Both the position numbers and the translations under genes were made by a program. A stretch of 64,000 nt of DNA from Galaxea fascicularis. Lineage: Eukaryota > Cnidaria > Anthozoa > Scleractinia > Euphylliidae. The stretch's first letter is position 1; every line of letters starts with the position of its first letter. Location of the stretch: contig OX419342.1 in NCBI GenBank assembly GCA_948470475.1, positions 22,341,077 to 22,405,076 on the forward strand, given 5' to 3'. Below, one piece after another: positions 46,443-58,569 of this stretch. Under the pieces are notes generated by a model. It was not told where the DNA came from, searched no databases, and saw nothing but the letters and a program-made list of their open reading frames with translations.

Positions 46443-48789
46443 CTCGGAGACCCAGGGGCGGATAGTCGGGATGAGACGAAGATCGAAAGTGAGCGAAAGT
46501 TTGTTTGGCGAGCGGGAGAGCCCCTGGGCGCATATCTTTAACGGACTAGTTCCAGAACCCATTCAAATCCGTCTTTCTGATTGGGCACAAATTTTGTGGC
46601 ATTGTATTTTTTGTGCCCAATCGGCGATCAGTATAGATTGCGCTCTTTTTCGTGACGCCTTATACGGACGAGGAAATGTGAAATTTGCTGGCGGCCATAT
46701 GTTCAATCTCTCCCATTTTACACGGTGTTATACGAGGAAAGTTTTGGGGAAAAGGGGTACACAAAAGCCAGAAGCCTACAAATTTTACCTGTACTCACCC
46801 AAAAAGTACTTGCAAGGAACTCGACGTGACAAATGATCGCAGGTATCGTTAGCTTGGCGAGGACGTCTTGCATTTACATTATTGTAAGCTTAAGCTTAGA
46901 ACTTATGTCTTGTATTAAAGTCGGCCACATATCGTGGTTGTTTGGTATGAGCTTTTTTCTGGGGTACATATGCAGGCAGTGGACCACTCCTGAAACTTCT
47001 CGAGGCGAAGGAATTTCTGTTGCACGGGCCAATTGACCTTCGAGTTTTACATCATCACTTGTCAGCCGAATTTCGAGCGAGACCGTGAGAAGGCATTAAA
47101 GAAAGTCTTTCTGTTCTTCCATATGAGGTAATGAAATAATTTCGAAATCTTTGTATAGCTCAGGGCACAAATTCCCAGATAATCCGTTTGACCTGGTGGT
47201 CTCTCCACTTTTTAATAACGGCAATCATGGCCGGGAGACCAGGGTGAGTGGTTGATGTCAATTAACTTGAAAGCTGCTTATCTGGAGGAAAGAAAAGCGA
47301 AAGACCAAAAAATAATAGATGGTCAATCACATTTTACGACTTGGATTTTGAATTTGATACTGCCTCTGAATGCGAAGGTGTAATTTCTTCTTTCTGGGTA
47401 CATATATATAATTGGCAATACATTTAGCAGAGCATAAGTTTCTCCTGAAGTGCTGGCAGCTGGCCAAAGACTGGCTACATCAAATTTTCACCTCCTGATT
47501 TTCCCCTGAGTGAAAATCTTTCCATGTTTTCAAATTCTCGCACGTCACCTACTGTAAGTCACCTAAATACAGCTGTAGCTACTCTAAAACTTAAAGAACC
47601 CTGAGTCTGCAAGACTAGTCACCATGATACCCAAAGATATTATGTTTCACTGTCAAGAAAACGTCTAAACAAACAAAATAAAGAAAATTACAATCCTTTT
47701 CGGTTTTAAATATGAGAGAAACTGAAAACCTGGTTCCCTAGTCCCCTAGTTCCCTGGAATTGGTGTGGTCTTGTGGGGAGTGAGCTCCACAACTCCATGC
47801 GCTCACAGCAAATATATGAAACTGCAATCAATTGTTTTATTGAGCTACACTTAAGTGGTTTTCAAGACAGCAGCTCACACAAAAAATTAAAGTTGTAAAC
47901 TGTTGAACTTGAAAGTTTGCAACCTTTATGTAAAAAGCAGCGCAGTCTGAAGGTCTCCAGAAACGTCCAACAAAACCTTTTAAAAATACCTCGGTTTTCA
48001 TAACTTAAAATTAATCTTTTGACCGAACTTCTATAAGCTTAATCAGTGAAGTTCATGCCAGTGAAAAGCTTGTGCAAGGCACCATGCGAAGAACTATTAG
48101 AGATTATCACAGGAGCAATCTTCAGTTTTTGTGTACACCTTCGGAAATGAAACATTTTGGTCAATAGATATCAGCAAAAAATCTGCACACTGAAAGATTT
48201 TTCACAATACCACAATCATAATTCAACTTTAGTTTGGGTGCGGGCATCGACGTAGGCAGTAGCAAACGTTCCAGGAGTGGCCCACTGTCCGAAAAAGTAA
48301 ACCAGAAAAACAGCTCACATCAAACAACCACGATGTGTGGCCGACTTTAATTTTTTAAAGACATAAGCTCAAGCGTACAATGTACAAGCAAGACGTCCTC
48401 GCGTACGTTAACGATATCTGCGATCATTTGCCGAGTCCCTTGCAAGTACTTTTTGGTTGAGTAAAGGTGAAATTTAGGCTTCTGGCTTTTGTGTACCCTT
48501 TCCTTTCCTCGTATGACACTTCATTGAACATACGGCCGCCAGCAAATTTTCACATTTCCTCGTCCGTATAAGGCGTCACGAAAAAGAGCGCGATCTATAC
48601 TGATCGCCGATTGGGCACAAAAAATACAATGCCACAAAATTTGTGCCCAATCAGAAAGACGGATTTGAATGAGTTCTGGAACTAGTCTGTTAAAGATATG
48701 CGCCCAGGGGCTCTCCCGCTCGCCAAACAAACTTTCGCTCACTTTCGATCTTCGTCTCATCCCGACTATCCGCCCCTGGGTCTCCGAGG
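46443..48789. repeat. 2.3-kb inverted repeat with arms of about 550 bp
   Basis: The left arm 46443-47000 and right arm 48262-48789 are reverse complements, about 85-90% alike by eye. The outer ends read CTCGGAGACCCAGGGGCGGA and its complement; the inner ends lie near CCACTCCTG / CAGGAGTGG. The 1.26-kb centre has no ORF of note. Both arms can be read as the same short ORF (RRRSKVSESLFGER...), which only reflects the repeat. Probably a foldback transposon; no target duplication could be fixed. Confidence 0.85.
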
Positions 48790-49829
48790 CTGCAAGCGAC
48801 GGCGTTTGTAAATCCTAACATCTTGCATCTTGACCGAGGCTCTAAAATTTGAATTGACCAATCAAAATTCAGCAAGCGAGAAAAACTTTGCTATCCTGAC
48901 GTCATGGACGTGTCCTTCCTGATTAAGATTGCTCCAAAATAATAATAATGATAATAATAATTTGCTCCACTTCCACTGGGGTCTACTCCGTCAACATGTC
49001 CGTTAATTTGTTTTTAACGATATCCTTATTTCCTTCAAGATAACCGCCTTGGTTTACTTCAATTTGTTATTGCAGCCTTTTACTGCAAATATTTACAATT
49101 TGTTTGAACTTGATTTGATTTAATGGCATCCAAAATCGATTCGAAATATTGTCTTGCAAGTGAAGTTTTGCGAGGCGGACTCAACTGCGATCGACCTGGG
49201 GAAGTAACTTACATTTTCGCAAGAAAAGTCACATTATCTTTGTTCCACAAGGCTTCGTTCATCACGTGGATGTCCGTCAACTATACTTAAAAGCGTCTGG
49301 TAAAGGATATGTCTTTTGCCCTTTTGTAGGTGGTGTTTTATAACTTTGAATTGTTTTCATCGAACACCATATCAATGTTTTTGCAGCCGTTCAAGGAATG
49401 GCTGACAGCTTTTGGTTGTTGTCAAAATCTTTCATGTATTTCCATGAGGTCGCCGAAACTTTTCGGGATGAAGGTATTGTGAGAGAAATAATTTTTCACT
49501 TATTCGGAATTGGAATAGGAGTAGTCTTGCCGTGAAAATTTTTGTTTTCCATGTTTACGTGTTTGTAAATTCCGCCACAAAACAAAAGACTTAATGAGCA
49601 AAAACAATGCCTCTGCACGTGGGTTTGCATTTTGGTACATCTCTTTACCGTCCTCTGCAAAACAACAACGTGAAATGACCAATTTTAGGTTTTCTCTAGA
49701 ACGTGGGCGTATAACGGCAAAATCCTCTTTCTCTTTCATTACTTTAACGTCGTTCATTTTAACTTAGTTCCTGGAGAGTTCACAAGCATTTCCCAAGTTA
49801 AACAATTTGGAATGATTGCGAAAGAGTTA

Positions 49830-50006
49830 AGGCCCTGGCAAACGAGGACACATTTGTTGCGGACACATTGTTGCTCATGATGTTTCTTGGGCGCTCAAAC
49901 GCGCGGGATACAAAATGAATGTTGTGTTTCCATGCTGCGACAACTGGGAAACATTTATGTCGTCAACAATGTGTCCGCAACAATGTGTCCTCGTTTGCCA
50001 GGGCCT
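49830..50006. mobile_element. 177-bp MITE with TTA target duplication
   Basis: Terminal repeats of about 45 bp begin AGGCCCTGGCAAACGAGGAC and are mirrored at the right end (GTCCTCGTTTGCCAGGGCCT). TTA lies at 49827-49829 and 50007-50009. The subterminal TTGCGGACACATTGTTG also occurs at both ends. The 3-bp TTA duplication is typical of Harbinger-type elements. Confidence 0.9.
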
Positions 50007-52195
50007 TTACAAAAACGAGAAATTATATTCAGTTTAAATGACGTTCTCGTTGCCATTTCCGTCCCGTTTGCCCAAAAATTATGTCCGAGGAACACTGGAA
50101 ACCGGTTTGAAGGAGTCATCCGAGGAGTGCTGGGAAACAATCCTCTTCACCACCATCTTGAATTCAACTGTTTGGGTCAAAACGTTTGTGGGCTAACCGT
50201 ATTCTATGCTGCGTTCTTCTTCTTCTTCTTTTTTTTTTTTACCCGAAGTGAAGCAACACTGAAACCTGTAGCTATTTTGGAGCTTAAGCGCAGACACAAA
50301 GTGTGGAAGCGATGGATGCATTTCTCTGAGTTCTCCGGCTCCAGCGAAGGAAATCTTGACCGGCATATTTTGAGGTGAGCCCTTCTTTTTTCTAAAATTG
50401 AATGGAAGTATAGACTTACCGTTGGTTTACATAATTACTTAACCAGATAATTTGTAGTCGTGTCAGGTCAAAGTACAATATTTATTAAGCCACTTACAAA
50501 GATTAATCAGCGATTTGAAATTGTCCGTACCAGACAATTCTTTTCGCTTCAGAAAAAAAATGTCTTGCGAGGCAGAGGAAGTCCGAATCCATAACGTTTT
50601 TATTCTCTTGCATTACTGTTAGAGACGTAGGCACATTAGAACATTCACATAACTGACGTTAATAAAATATTTATTAAATTTTAATTTTTAACATTTATTA
50701 CTTTCCTTTTTAAAATGGTTTTTTATTAAGAACATGTGAGCAACACAAAGCAACAGATCTTGTCACAGAGCTCTCTGGTTGATTTGTTGCAAAAGAGAGG
50801 GATTTTTGACGACGTAGCCCTGTATTGTGACGCTGAAGGCATCACCTTTCTGGTGAAGGGAGGGGGGTCTGGGGGCAGGAACCCCTATAAAATTTGGAAA
50901 AATTGAAGTAGCTAAGACGTGTTTTCCTTTATTCTGAGAGGAAACGTGGCCATTCAAAAATAGCTCTTTAGACATTGGAGAGCGATGACCAGAACCAGGT
51001 TGTGGTTGCTGACTGGCGGTTTTGGGTGCTCATTGTTGCGGGCTCAGAAAACATGGTTCTTCTCATTCTCATTATGTTTAAAGAGTTTTGAGAGAGTTAA
51101 CTTTACTGGTCTGCGATTTGAATGTGAGTATTTTGAATAGTCAGAAAATCCACTGATCGGTGTAAGGTTGCCTCTGGACGAGAATTTCCACGGTCAGAAA
51201 GCGTTCGAAGCCGGTACAAAGGGAACATGGAGTTTCAGAAATGATGGTCCATGACGTAGTTGCTTTACTTAAGCAGCAATTTTCTACGTCAGAATGAACT
51301 GTTGAAATAAAAAACCGTAAGTGCGTGAGAAATAATAGTTTCAGCGTGAGAGCGTGAAACTTGAGAATTCTTTTGTTGAAAAAACATTAAAATTTTGAAA
51401 AAAAATTTCTAAGTTCCACGACCGTACTTCAAGACAAACAAAATCCATAATCCATGCTGAAATATTGAAGAAATCCGTCATCCACTAAGCTTTTAAAAAC
51501 CGCTAATCCGTAAAATATATCAGCTCAAAATCTGAAAACCGAGCAACGTTTTAAGCCAAATCCGTCGATCCGCAAACCTATCCACCCCCACCTATAAAAA
51601 CTGGTTTACGTGCAATTATCTTCGCATGACAGGCTTATGCTACTATATAAAATTCCTGAGTTTACAAGTACATTATAAGAACAAGATGGCTATGTATAAC
51701 AAAATATTACAATTTTATACCCGCGTATTCAGTGAAAGTATGATCCCGAGGCATAGGACACTTCAAACAAGATACGTGTGCTGTATCTTGTCTTTGAGTA
51801 TTTTAATCAACTTTTAATCCTTGACGGTATGTTTTTGTTAAATTGCAAACATACCTTTGCACAAAAGGAGTTTCAGTAAACGGCCGTGGAGATCCGTGTC
51901 ACAAGGTCTGTGGGGATCAGTAAAGCTGAATTATGGCATGTTACGTTTAACGAAAATATTTTGCCTTTGTTCGTGGCAAGTTCCATGCACGCTACCTCGG
52001 TTTGTACAATGGAGGGTGTTACACGTTTACTACTTAATGAAGTCAGTGTATTTCAGGCAGGTGAGCGACCCTTAAAACATGGTGATGCAATAGTTATTTC
52101 AAAGTGTTTTTCTTCATCTTACCTAAATTTTGATTCGAGTCATTCGTGCTGCCTACAGAACTACATTAGCAGTCTGGCAAATTCTCTCAGAGAGT

Positions 52196-52383
52196 GTTAA
52201 GCCGCGATTTTCTCGAAATTGTCGCGTCACCGGCGTGCGACAGTGGCTACACGGGTGACAAAGTCTCTGATTTTGTCGCGAAAAGTGATTTTCACCGCGC
52301 GCTGGCTACACGACAATTTTTGAAAACATCGCATCACCACCATCACAAGCAAAAAATCCCTCGTGTAACCGCGGCTTTATAAA
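52196..52383. mobile_element. Possible small MITE
   Basis: TTAAGCCGCGATTTTCTCG at the left and ACCGCGGCTTTATAA at the right are partly complementary over AAGCCGCG; inner TGGCTACACG words occur twice. The ends are too short to be sure. Confidence 0.4.
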
Positions 52384-54289
52384 GTGCATTTGAATATATT
52401 CATATAGGTAGTTTTCACGTTACGTCATCGCTGCCATGCTGGTGGACGGTAAACAATAGATCTCTCATTAGCTTGTTTTGTTCGTCCAGCAGCATTTACC
52501 CATTTCACCATTGTTATGTGTCTCCAGGGATTGGCTGCAAACCATCTATAGAAAGTGCGCTTTATAAATGCTAAACATTATTGATATTATTGTTATTGTT
52601 ATTATTATTATTAGAACTGACTGCGATTTCGTTCAAGTGTGAACAACTATTTTACAACGGATTTTGATGATTATCATCAAAAGTCAAATGAACAATTTAC
52701 TTCCTTTTTACCCACTTGTTCCTCGATGCCATCGTATCATGATAGTCGTATTGAACTCTGCCCATCCGAATTATGGGGAAAGAAAAGTCTGCAAAGGCCA
52801 ATCTATCGCCCCATTCACGAGAAAATGATCTCTAGGTCCATATGGGGTAAAGGGACGTTGGAACTGCGTTAATATTTGACCAACAATCATTTGTTTAAGC
52901 TGAATTTTGGGCAATGTTGGAAGCAAGAAATGTTCAAACAAATTTCACGCCAGTTCAATATTTTCGTGGCGGCAGAACTGTGAATAACTGAACGATTGTC
53001 GAGCAGTAGCCTCAACATAGCGTAAACACAGGAGATACCGAAACAGCGTTGTGTGCAAACCAACAGATGCTCGGAAATTTCTTCATAATGATTCTATCCC
53101 TCAAACCTTAAGCGAGGTTATTTTTGAGCGTAAGAATCTGCCGAATGGATCAGTCTGTTTTAGCTTGAAAGAGACATTTCGTAATCCAAGATCGCTATAT
53201 CACCTGCTACCGCTACATAATATAACAGCAATGCTTTTAATTATAGACGTAAAAGCCGGTTAAAGAGGATCAGAGAATTATTTCATGGAGTCATAACCAG
53301 ATATTTGCTCTAACTCGTCCCATAAGCTGCTCGACTGAGTTTCCTGATTTCATTATTACTTTAATAACACGAAAATGCACAACTGAGATGCCGAATGAAA
53401 TCTAACAATGAAATTACTGTAGCGCGTTAGTAATGGCGATGGTCAGTTAGTAAACCTGGTTTGGTTAAGGTAAGAATAACGTTGCTACCTTAAGTACGCC
53501 ACGGGTTTTAATTACATGTTGACCTTAAAGAGACTCGACAAAAAAAATCATTCGTTCTTTGGTCATGCTGGACACTCCCAGTAGTAAATGACACGTCCGG
53601 ACCAAACGGTTCCCTTGCATGAACACTTGTTGGTTCTCTTGTCACCTGACTCAGTACTAGTCATCTGAACAACTTTTGCATCGTTCGTTCCTCAGTTGAC
53701 ACCCAGGAATATCTTCCCCTGCAAGTGGAATAAGAGTGAAATAACATGAACGATTCAATAATTGTAATTTATTGATAACTACATCATAATCTTATATCCC
53801 AGTTGTAAACGTTTCCTACAGTATTTGTCTTGATGATTGAAACCCAGGAGTCATGTGAATTTGTAAAAACGTGCAACTGGTGTTTCCCTGAGGGAGAACG
53901 TATCCATGCAAGCTTTTGACAAGATTAGCTCTGATTAAGGGCCGGCTGGCGCTCGAAACTTGAGAAAGGAATCCATAAACGGATCAATCAACCGCACGGA
54001 CTTAACAAACGCCCTCAGCCTTTGTAATTGTTACCACTAGCCCTAGAAATAATTAATTAATTGCGTTTTAGCTTGCAAACATATATCTTTGAAAAGTCAT
54101 TGATCAAAAATCTAGCGTGAAACGTTCGCAGCAACATATGACAACATAAATTACACCTTGAATGAAAATTAACAAAACGTCAATTCAAGAATCAGAAAGC
54201 GATCAATCGTAGTAAAGTGTTATTAAGCTCTTATAACTGATGGCACCGCTGCAGCAACAACGAGCAACAGCAATAAAATAGTGATAGAG

Positions 54290-54475
54290 CAAATTGGTTT
54301 TTAAATGGCGAGCTGGCCTTTTTTGGTACACTTACGTTTAGTTCAGTTGCTGTGATTTACACTGAAGCATAATAACCAAGCAAATCTGTTTTTTCCTTGT
54401 AAGAACACAGAAGGGTCATTGGTACTATTTTCTCCACGAGGTGGAAGAACTACCCTGGCTCCAGAGGTCCGTTGT
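54290..54475 (-). pseudogene. Second, decayed copy of the collagen-C exon 3' part
   Basis: 54290-54475 resembles 55640-55800: GAGCAAA, GCTGGC(C/T)TTTTT, a donor ACTTAC, TTCA(G/C)T, then GAAGCATAA and GGTAC(T/C)ATT in the same order. The coding part is more eroded (an early TAG). It is a local duplication of the exon end and the following intron, spaced about 1.37 kb. Confidence 0.55.
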
Positions 54476-54643
54476 AAAAATAAATATGCCAGGCGAGAGA
54501 CGGGCCCGAGAAATTCGTTTCCATATCATCGAATTGAGACAGAATTTGTCTTAGTTCGTTGATTGCTTCTTCAAATGAAACAACTGTGATTGGCTTATGA
54601 AAAGCCTGGTTTCCCAGACGACATGAAATAACAACTCTGATTG

Positions 54644-54644
<1 letters not shown>

Positions 54645-54720
<76 letters not shown>
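54645..54720. repeat. (AAT)n microsatellite
   Basis: About 25 uninterrupted AAT units. It gives a poly-Tyr ORF on the minus strand, which is not a gene. Confidence 0.97.
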
Positions 54721-57087
54721 TTTCCTCCTTCAAACGAAAAATAATAACCTCTGGCACCCAGGGTATGGAAGAGCGGTAGAAGCCTCTTAAAAGGCTAACA
54801 GTATTTTGTTCATATGTCACTCTTGTTTGCCATTTTGAACGGAGAAACCCTTGATGAGAGGCTGATATGACGTGCTGGCAAAGAAATATCCAGCACTAAT
54901 ACGTTGTACCCTTGTACCCAGCGGTTGTCAGCGCTGCGCACGCTCGTCTGTAGGTTGTCTGTTCCATGTGCTCGCCATTGATCCGAGTTGTCGTATATTA
55001 AACCTTCGACTTAACGCAGTGTTTCTTCCTTATTCGCGCAGTCCAGCTTATTGTTTTCGATACTTTAGACGGATTGTTATTTCAGTCGGTGATTGACGTT
55101 TGGACAGTAGAAGGGAAGTTGAGATCGGTAAAGGAATGTAAGAATAGTCCTGGCAAGGCATGTTGGGGGTATTCTCTGATGTTTTGACATGCAAACTCGG
55201 GCGTACTAAAAGCACTTGCGTTTATGAATGGACATCTCTAGCATAAATCAGGATGGAAGTGTAGAATGTGATTCACGGTCTGTGTCCTGCGCTTGAAAAC
55301 CTATAGGATTCTTTCTTTTCGTGCGCCGAGTGGATAAGTGGTTGTCGGCCTTCATCTGGTTTGGTGGTCGTTGTCATCTTTGAAGTAGTATAATGACGTT
55401 TTGGGGGGGAGGTATTGTTCCTTTGAATAATACATTGACAGCTTTCCTGGCATGGAGCAAGCTGGAAGTCTCTATTACCGTTTGGGCTATTGAATATTCT
55501 TCAGGTGGGTTTGGGTAACAACATTCACATATTATTTAGAGCACAAATATCTGTACTATCTCTTACTTTTTCTTCAGACGATCAGATTTACCTTAATAGC
55601 TGTTAGCCTTAAAATAAGCTACAGGAACCATCAAATAAATAGTATAGAGCAAAGCTGGGTTTCAAATGTAGACGTTTTACCTAAGCTGGCTTTTTGATGC
55701 ACTTACATTTGGTTCACTGTCTGTGACGTCTGTTGAAGCATAAATACTAGGTGTAGTAGAAGGATCCTTGGTACCATTGTCCAGGAGGTCCAGGTGGGCC
55801 TTTAACACCAGGAGGACCCTGGGTGCCATTGCATGAAGGAGGTCCTATGGGGCCTTGCTTAATACTTATATTGACAACCTCAAATAAAATGGAGAATGCT
55901 GTTGTAGACGACAGCTGCAACTTTTGCTACAGTGATTAGTAAACACGAAACGTGATTTAGGTCCCACGGAAATAAACGTGCAGTGAGCGTTCAGTGCAGT
56001 TTACTTTAAACCTGTGTTCGCTACCTCTTGCGAACTGGCTTGGAACATAATGATTATCTTGGGTACTGTATTGAAATTATACGGAACGAGTACATTCGAG
56101 TGAGAGGGCAGCCACTGCCTGTGTAACGTTTGGAGTACTAAGAAAGGAAATTTGGGAAGAAAAGAAACTCTTTGGACCCGGCGTGATTTGAGCTCACCTC
56201 GACAATGGACGAGAAGCACGTTAATTTTCTTTGTAGGATTGGTGGACAGCGGGATGAAGACCTTGTAATACAGTTTCGTGGGTGCCACGATGGCGGAAGA
56301 AGTAGTCATTCTTTTGTAGTAACCTACTTTCGAAACCATTCTTAATCTAGCCAGTTCAATCATTTTGAGCTGTAACACAAGGGGTACTATAGGAAGCCAG
56401 CTAACAAGCCAGGAATCAAATAAGCAAACTGGCACGAAAGGAAAAAGGCAAGATAGCAACGAATAAACCAACCATAAGACTAATATAAAGAACAGACCCA
56501 GTCATGGATTTTGATTTTTAATTAACTTACTTTGGTTTGCAGCTGTTCAAATTTGTTTTGTGGTTCCTCGAACTCTGCTTTTAAGTCCTACAAAAGTATG
56601 AACAAAAAAGTGAATAAATAACATGACAAGTCAGCAGATGATGAACGACGGAGTAACGAGTAAATATTATGCAAATTTTATTCCACTTTGCCGCACTTGA
56701 TTCCTTGTTGTTGTTTTTTTTAACTGGCACTCGGAAGTGTTTTTATCGCATTGGACCTGTGGCCATGAAGGCCTACCAAAACATCTGTCATGTTGTGAGA
56801 GTTGAGGTAGTAATGCAGTATTGAATTTCCACTCGCTTCGATTCCAAGAAACATTATAAGGAACCGTTTTCGCTCTCCTAATTATCTATCTCGACATTTT
56901 GGAAGACGTAATATTGCAGCAGCCATGACATTAGACAACAAAAGAGTACAGGAAAAAAAAAGGTTTCCCTATAATTGCCCGTTTGCTATGGAAATGTTGA
57001 ATTCTCCTTTTTGCGTGGAGGTTTGCTAAGATGATTTTGAGACTGAAGAAGCTGAGAAATGTCGGATAAGGTACAAGATTATTACTT

Positions 57088-57358
57088 CAGGCCCGGCCAG
57101 GGGTTTTGGGTATACGGTATCCCGGGCCGTTTTAATTCAGGTATATGGTATTTTTTGGTCAAAATTCGGGTATAAAGTATTTAGTTTTTCCTGTATTTTA
57201 GGTATTCAGATTAAGATTTTACTTATTCATTTTCAGGTATTTAGTATCGTTTCAAAATAATTTTACGTATTAAGTATCATGATTTTCAGGTATATTGGTA
57301 TCTTGGGTGGGAAATAGCGGGTATATTGGTATCCCACTACTCCCCCTGGCTGGGCCTG
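57088..57358. mobile_element. MITE with CAGGCCCGGCCAGGGG ends, copy 2
   Basis: Reverse-oriented copy of 11786-12062, about 90% alike by eye. TTACTT flanks both ends (57082-57087 and 57359-57364), again 6 bp. It lies in the first introns of pseudogene C. Confidence 0.88.
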
Positions 57359-58569
57359 TTACTTTGCCTTGGGATTCTCGAAAATGGAAAAATTTCTTTG
57401 GAAAACGAAGCAATTTCGTTACAATTTACAATACACTCTCTTTCTTCGCGGTTTTCTCGTGTCATAGTAACTCATGATTTTCGTACCCTTACCGAAATTT
57501 CTTTTGTAGAGGACACGTGCTCTCTGAGTTCTCGAACATTCTTTGAATGTTCCGCGCAAGCAGCACTGTTGGGTGGAGTATCACGTCCTGTAAAGAAAAC
57601 AATACGAAATATCATGACAGAAGCCCGGGAAACTTCTCGGACATGTTTTGGTGGGGTGCATTGTCTTGTTTTCCAAATCCCCACCTTCAGTTCCTATCTA
57701 AGACTAAAATACGCCTTTTTTCAATACCCTTTACAGACCTGTAGCCATTGTCCTATTGGCTCTATTTGGTGAGACGTGAATGAGTTGACTTTAAGGGCCA
57801 GGAGGGGGGGGGGGGGTGGGTAGGGTTGGAGGCACTTCCAGAAAAATTGGGTGGGGGTGTGCGGCACGCTCCTTGAAACCCTTACCCTATTTCAGACCTG
57901 CCCTATAATCAGTTTCTTAGGTCAGACCAGTATTAAAGGCAATGTTTATACGGTTTTACCAAGTAGGATACAAAACAGTACAAAGTTTCGAGCTTAAAAT
58001 TCCCCACTGTAATTCAGGTTGTATAATGCACCGCCAATTCAAGACTAGAGTGCACAAACCATACCCTATTTCAGACCAACTTAATTGTCAGGCCTCTGTG
58101 ACGACGCGCTACGTGATTGGCCGCAGTGTTTATTCGGACAAGTTATACCATCGCTCATATTTCTGGCGATTTCCGGACTTTTTTCAAGCACCTGATAGCT
58201 CGATAGAGATGTCCGAGCTGGCTTAGAAGCAGCACCTTCGAAATGTCATAGTCACCGCTGGTAATAGACTGACATTGATAAACACCTCCAAACATAATTA
58301 ATCTGAGTAGAATTATTCATTCTCGAGTTCACGCACATAAATTATTGCGAGCATTCTGAATGCATTCTCACGTTACTTCTGGCGTCTGACTATTGATTGC
58401 TAGAACGACACCGTTGAAAACTGAACGTTTACCTTGTAACGAAGAATTTGAACTGCTTCGGTACATCCCCATTATCAAGGCTGAGGCTAAAGTGGCAGCG
58501 GCAGAGAGAAGGAAACGACAACAACAGCATTGATGACGCACAATATACTCCGTTTTGTTTGTACCGCAT

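Larger units (their letters stand above)
42387..53562. other. Gene-poor 11-kb interval
   Basis: No complete gene could be supported on either strand. It contains a SINE (45317-45512), a possible lone exon (45737-45857), a large inverted repeat (46443-48789), a TTA-flanked MITE (49830-50006) and a possible MITE (52196-52383). The rest is AT-rich with short ORFs without motifs. The part next to 42387 should contain the promoter of gene A. Confidence 0.5.

Noticed and set aside
46396..46836. ORF of 146 codons also seen in part at 48521-48760
   Set aside because: The apparent conservation is that of the inverted repeat arms; no motif, and the frame extends across element ends.
49887..50378. 163-codon plus-strand ORF
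   Set aside because: It starts inside the MITE at 49830-50006 and includes a poly-Phe tract from a TTC/T run; no motif.
53563..53718. TGA at a conserved Cys codon as a selenocysteine codon
   Set aside because: Cys-to-TGA is a selenoprotein signature, but the same locus has a frameshift and a further stop in other exons, another module Cys is lost, and the head would be extracellular. A SECIS search downstream would be decisive; none was recognised by eye.
54551..54820. ORF with a poly-Tyr tract (minus)
   Set aside because: Produced by the (AAT)n microsatellite.
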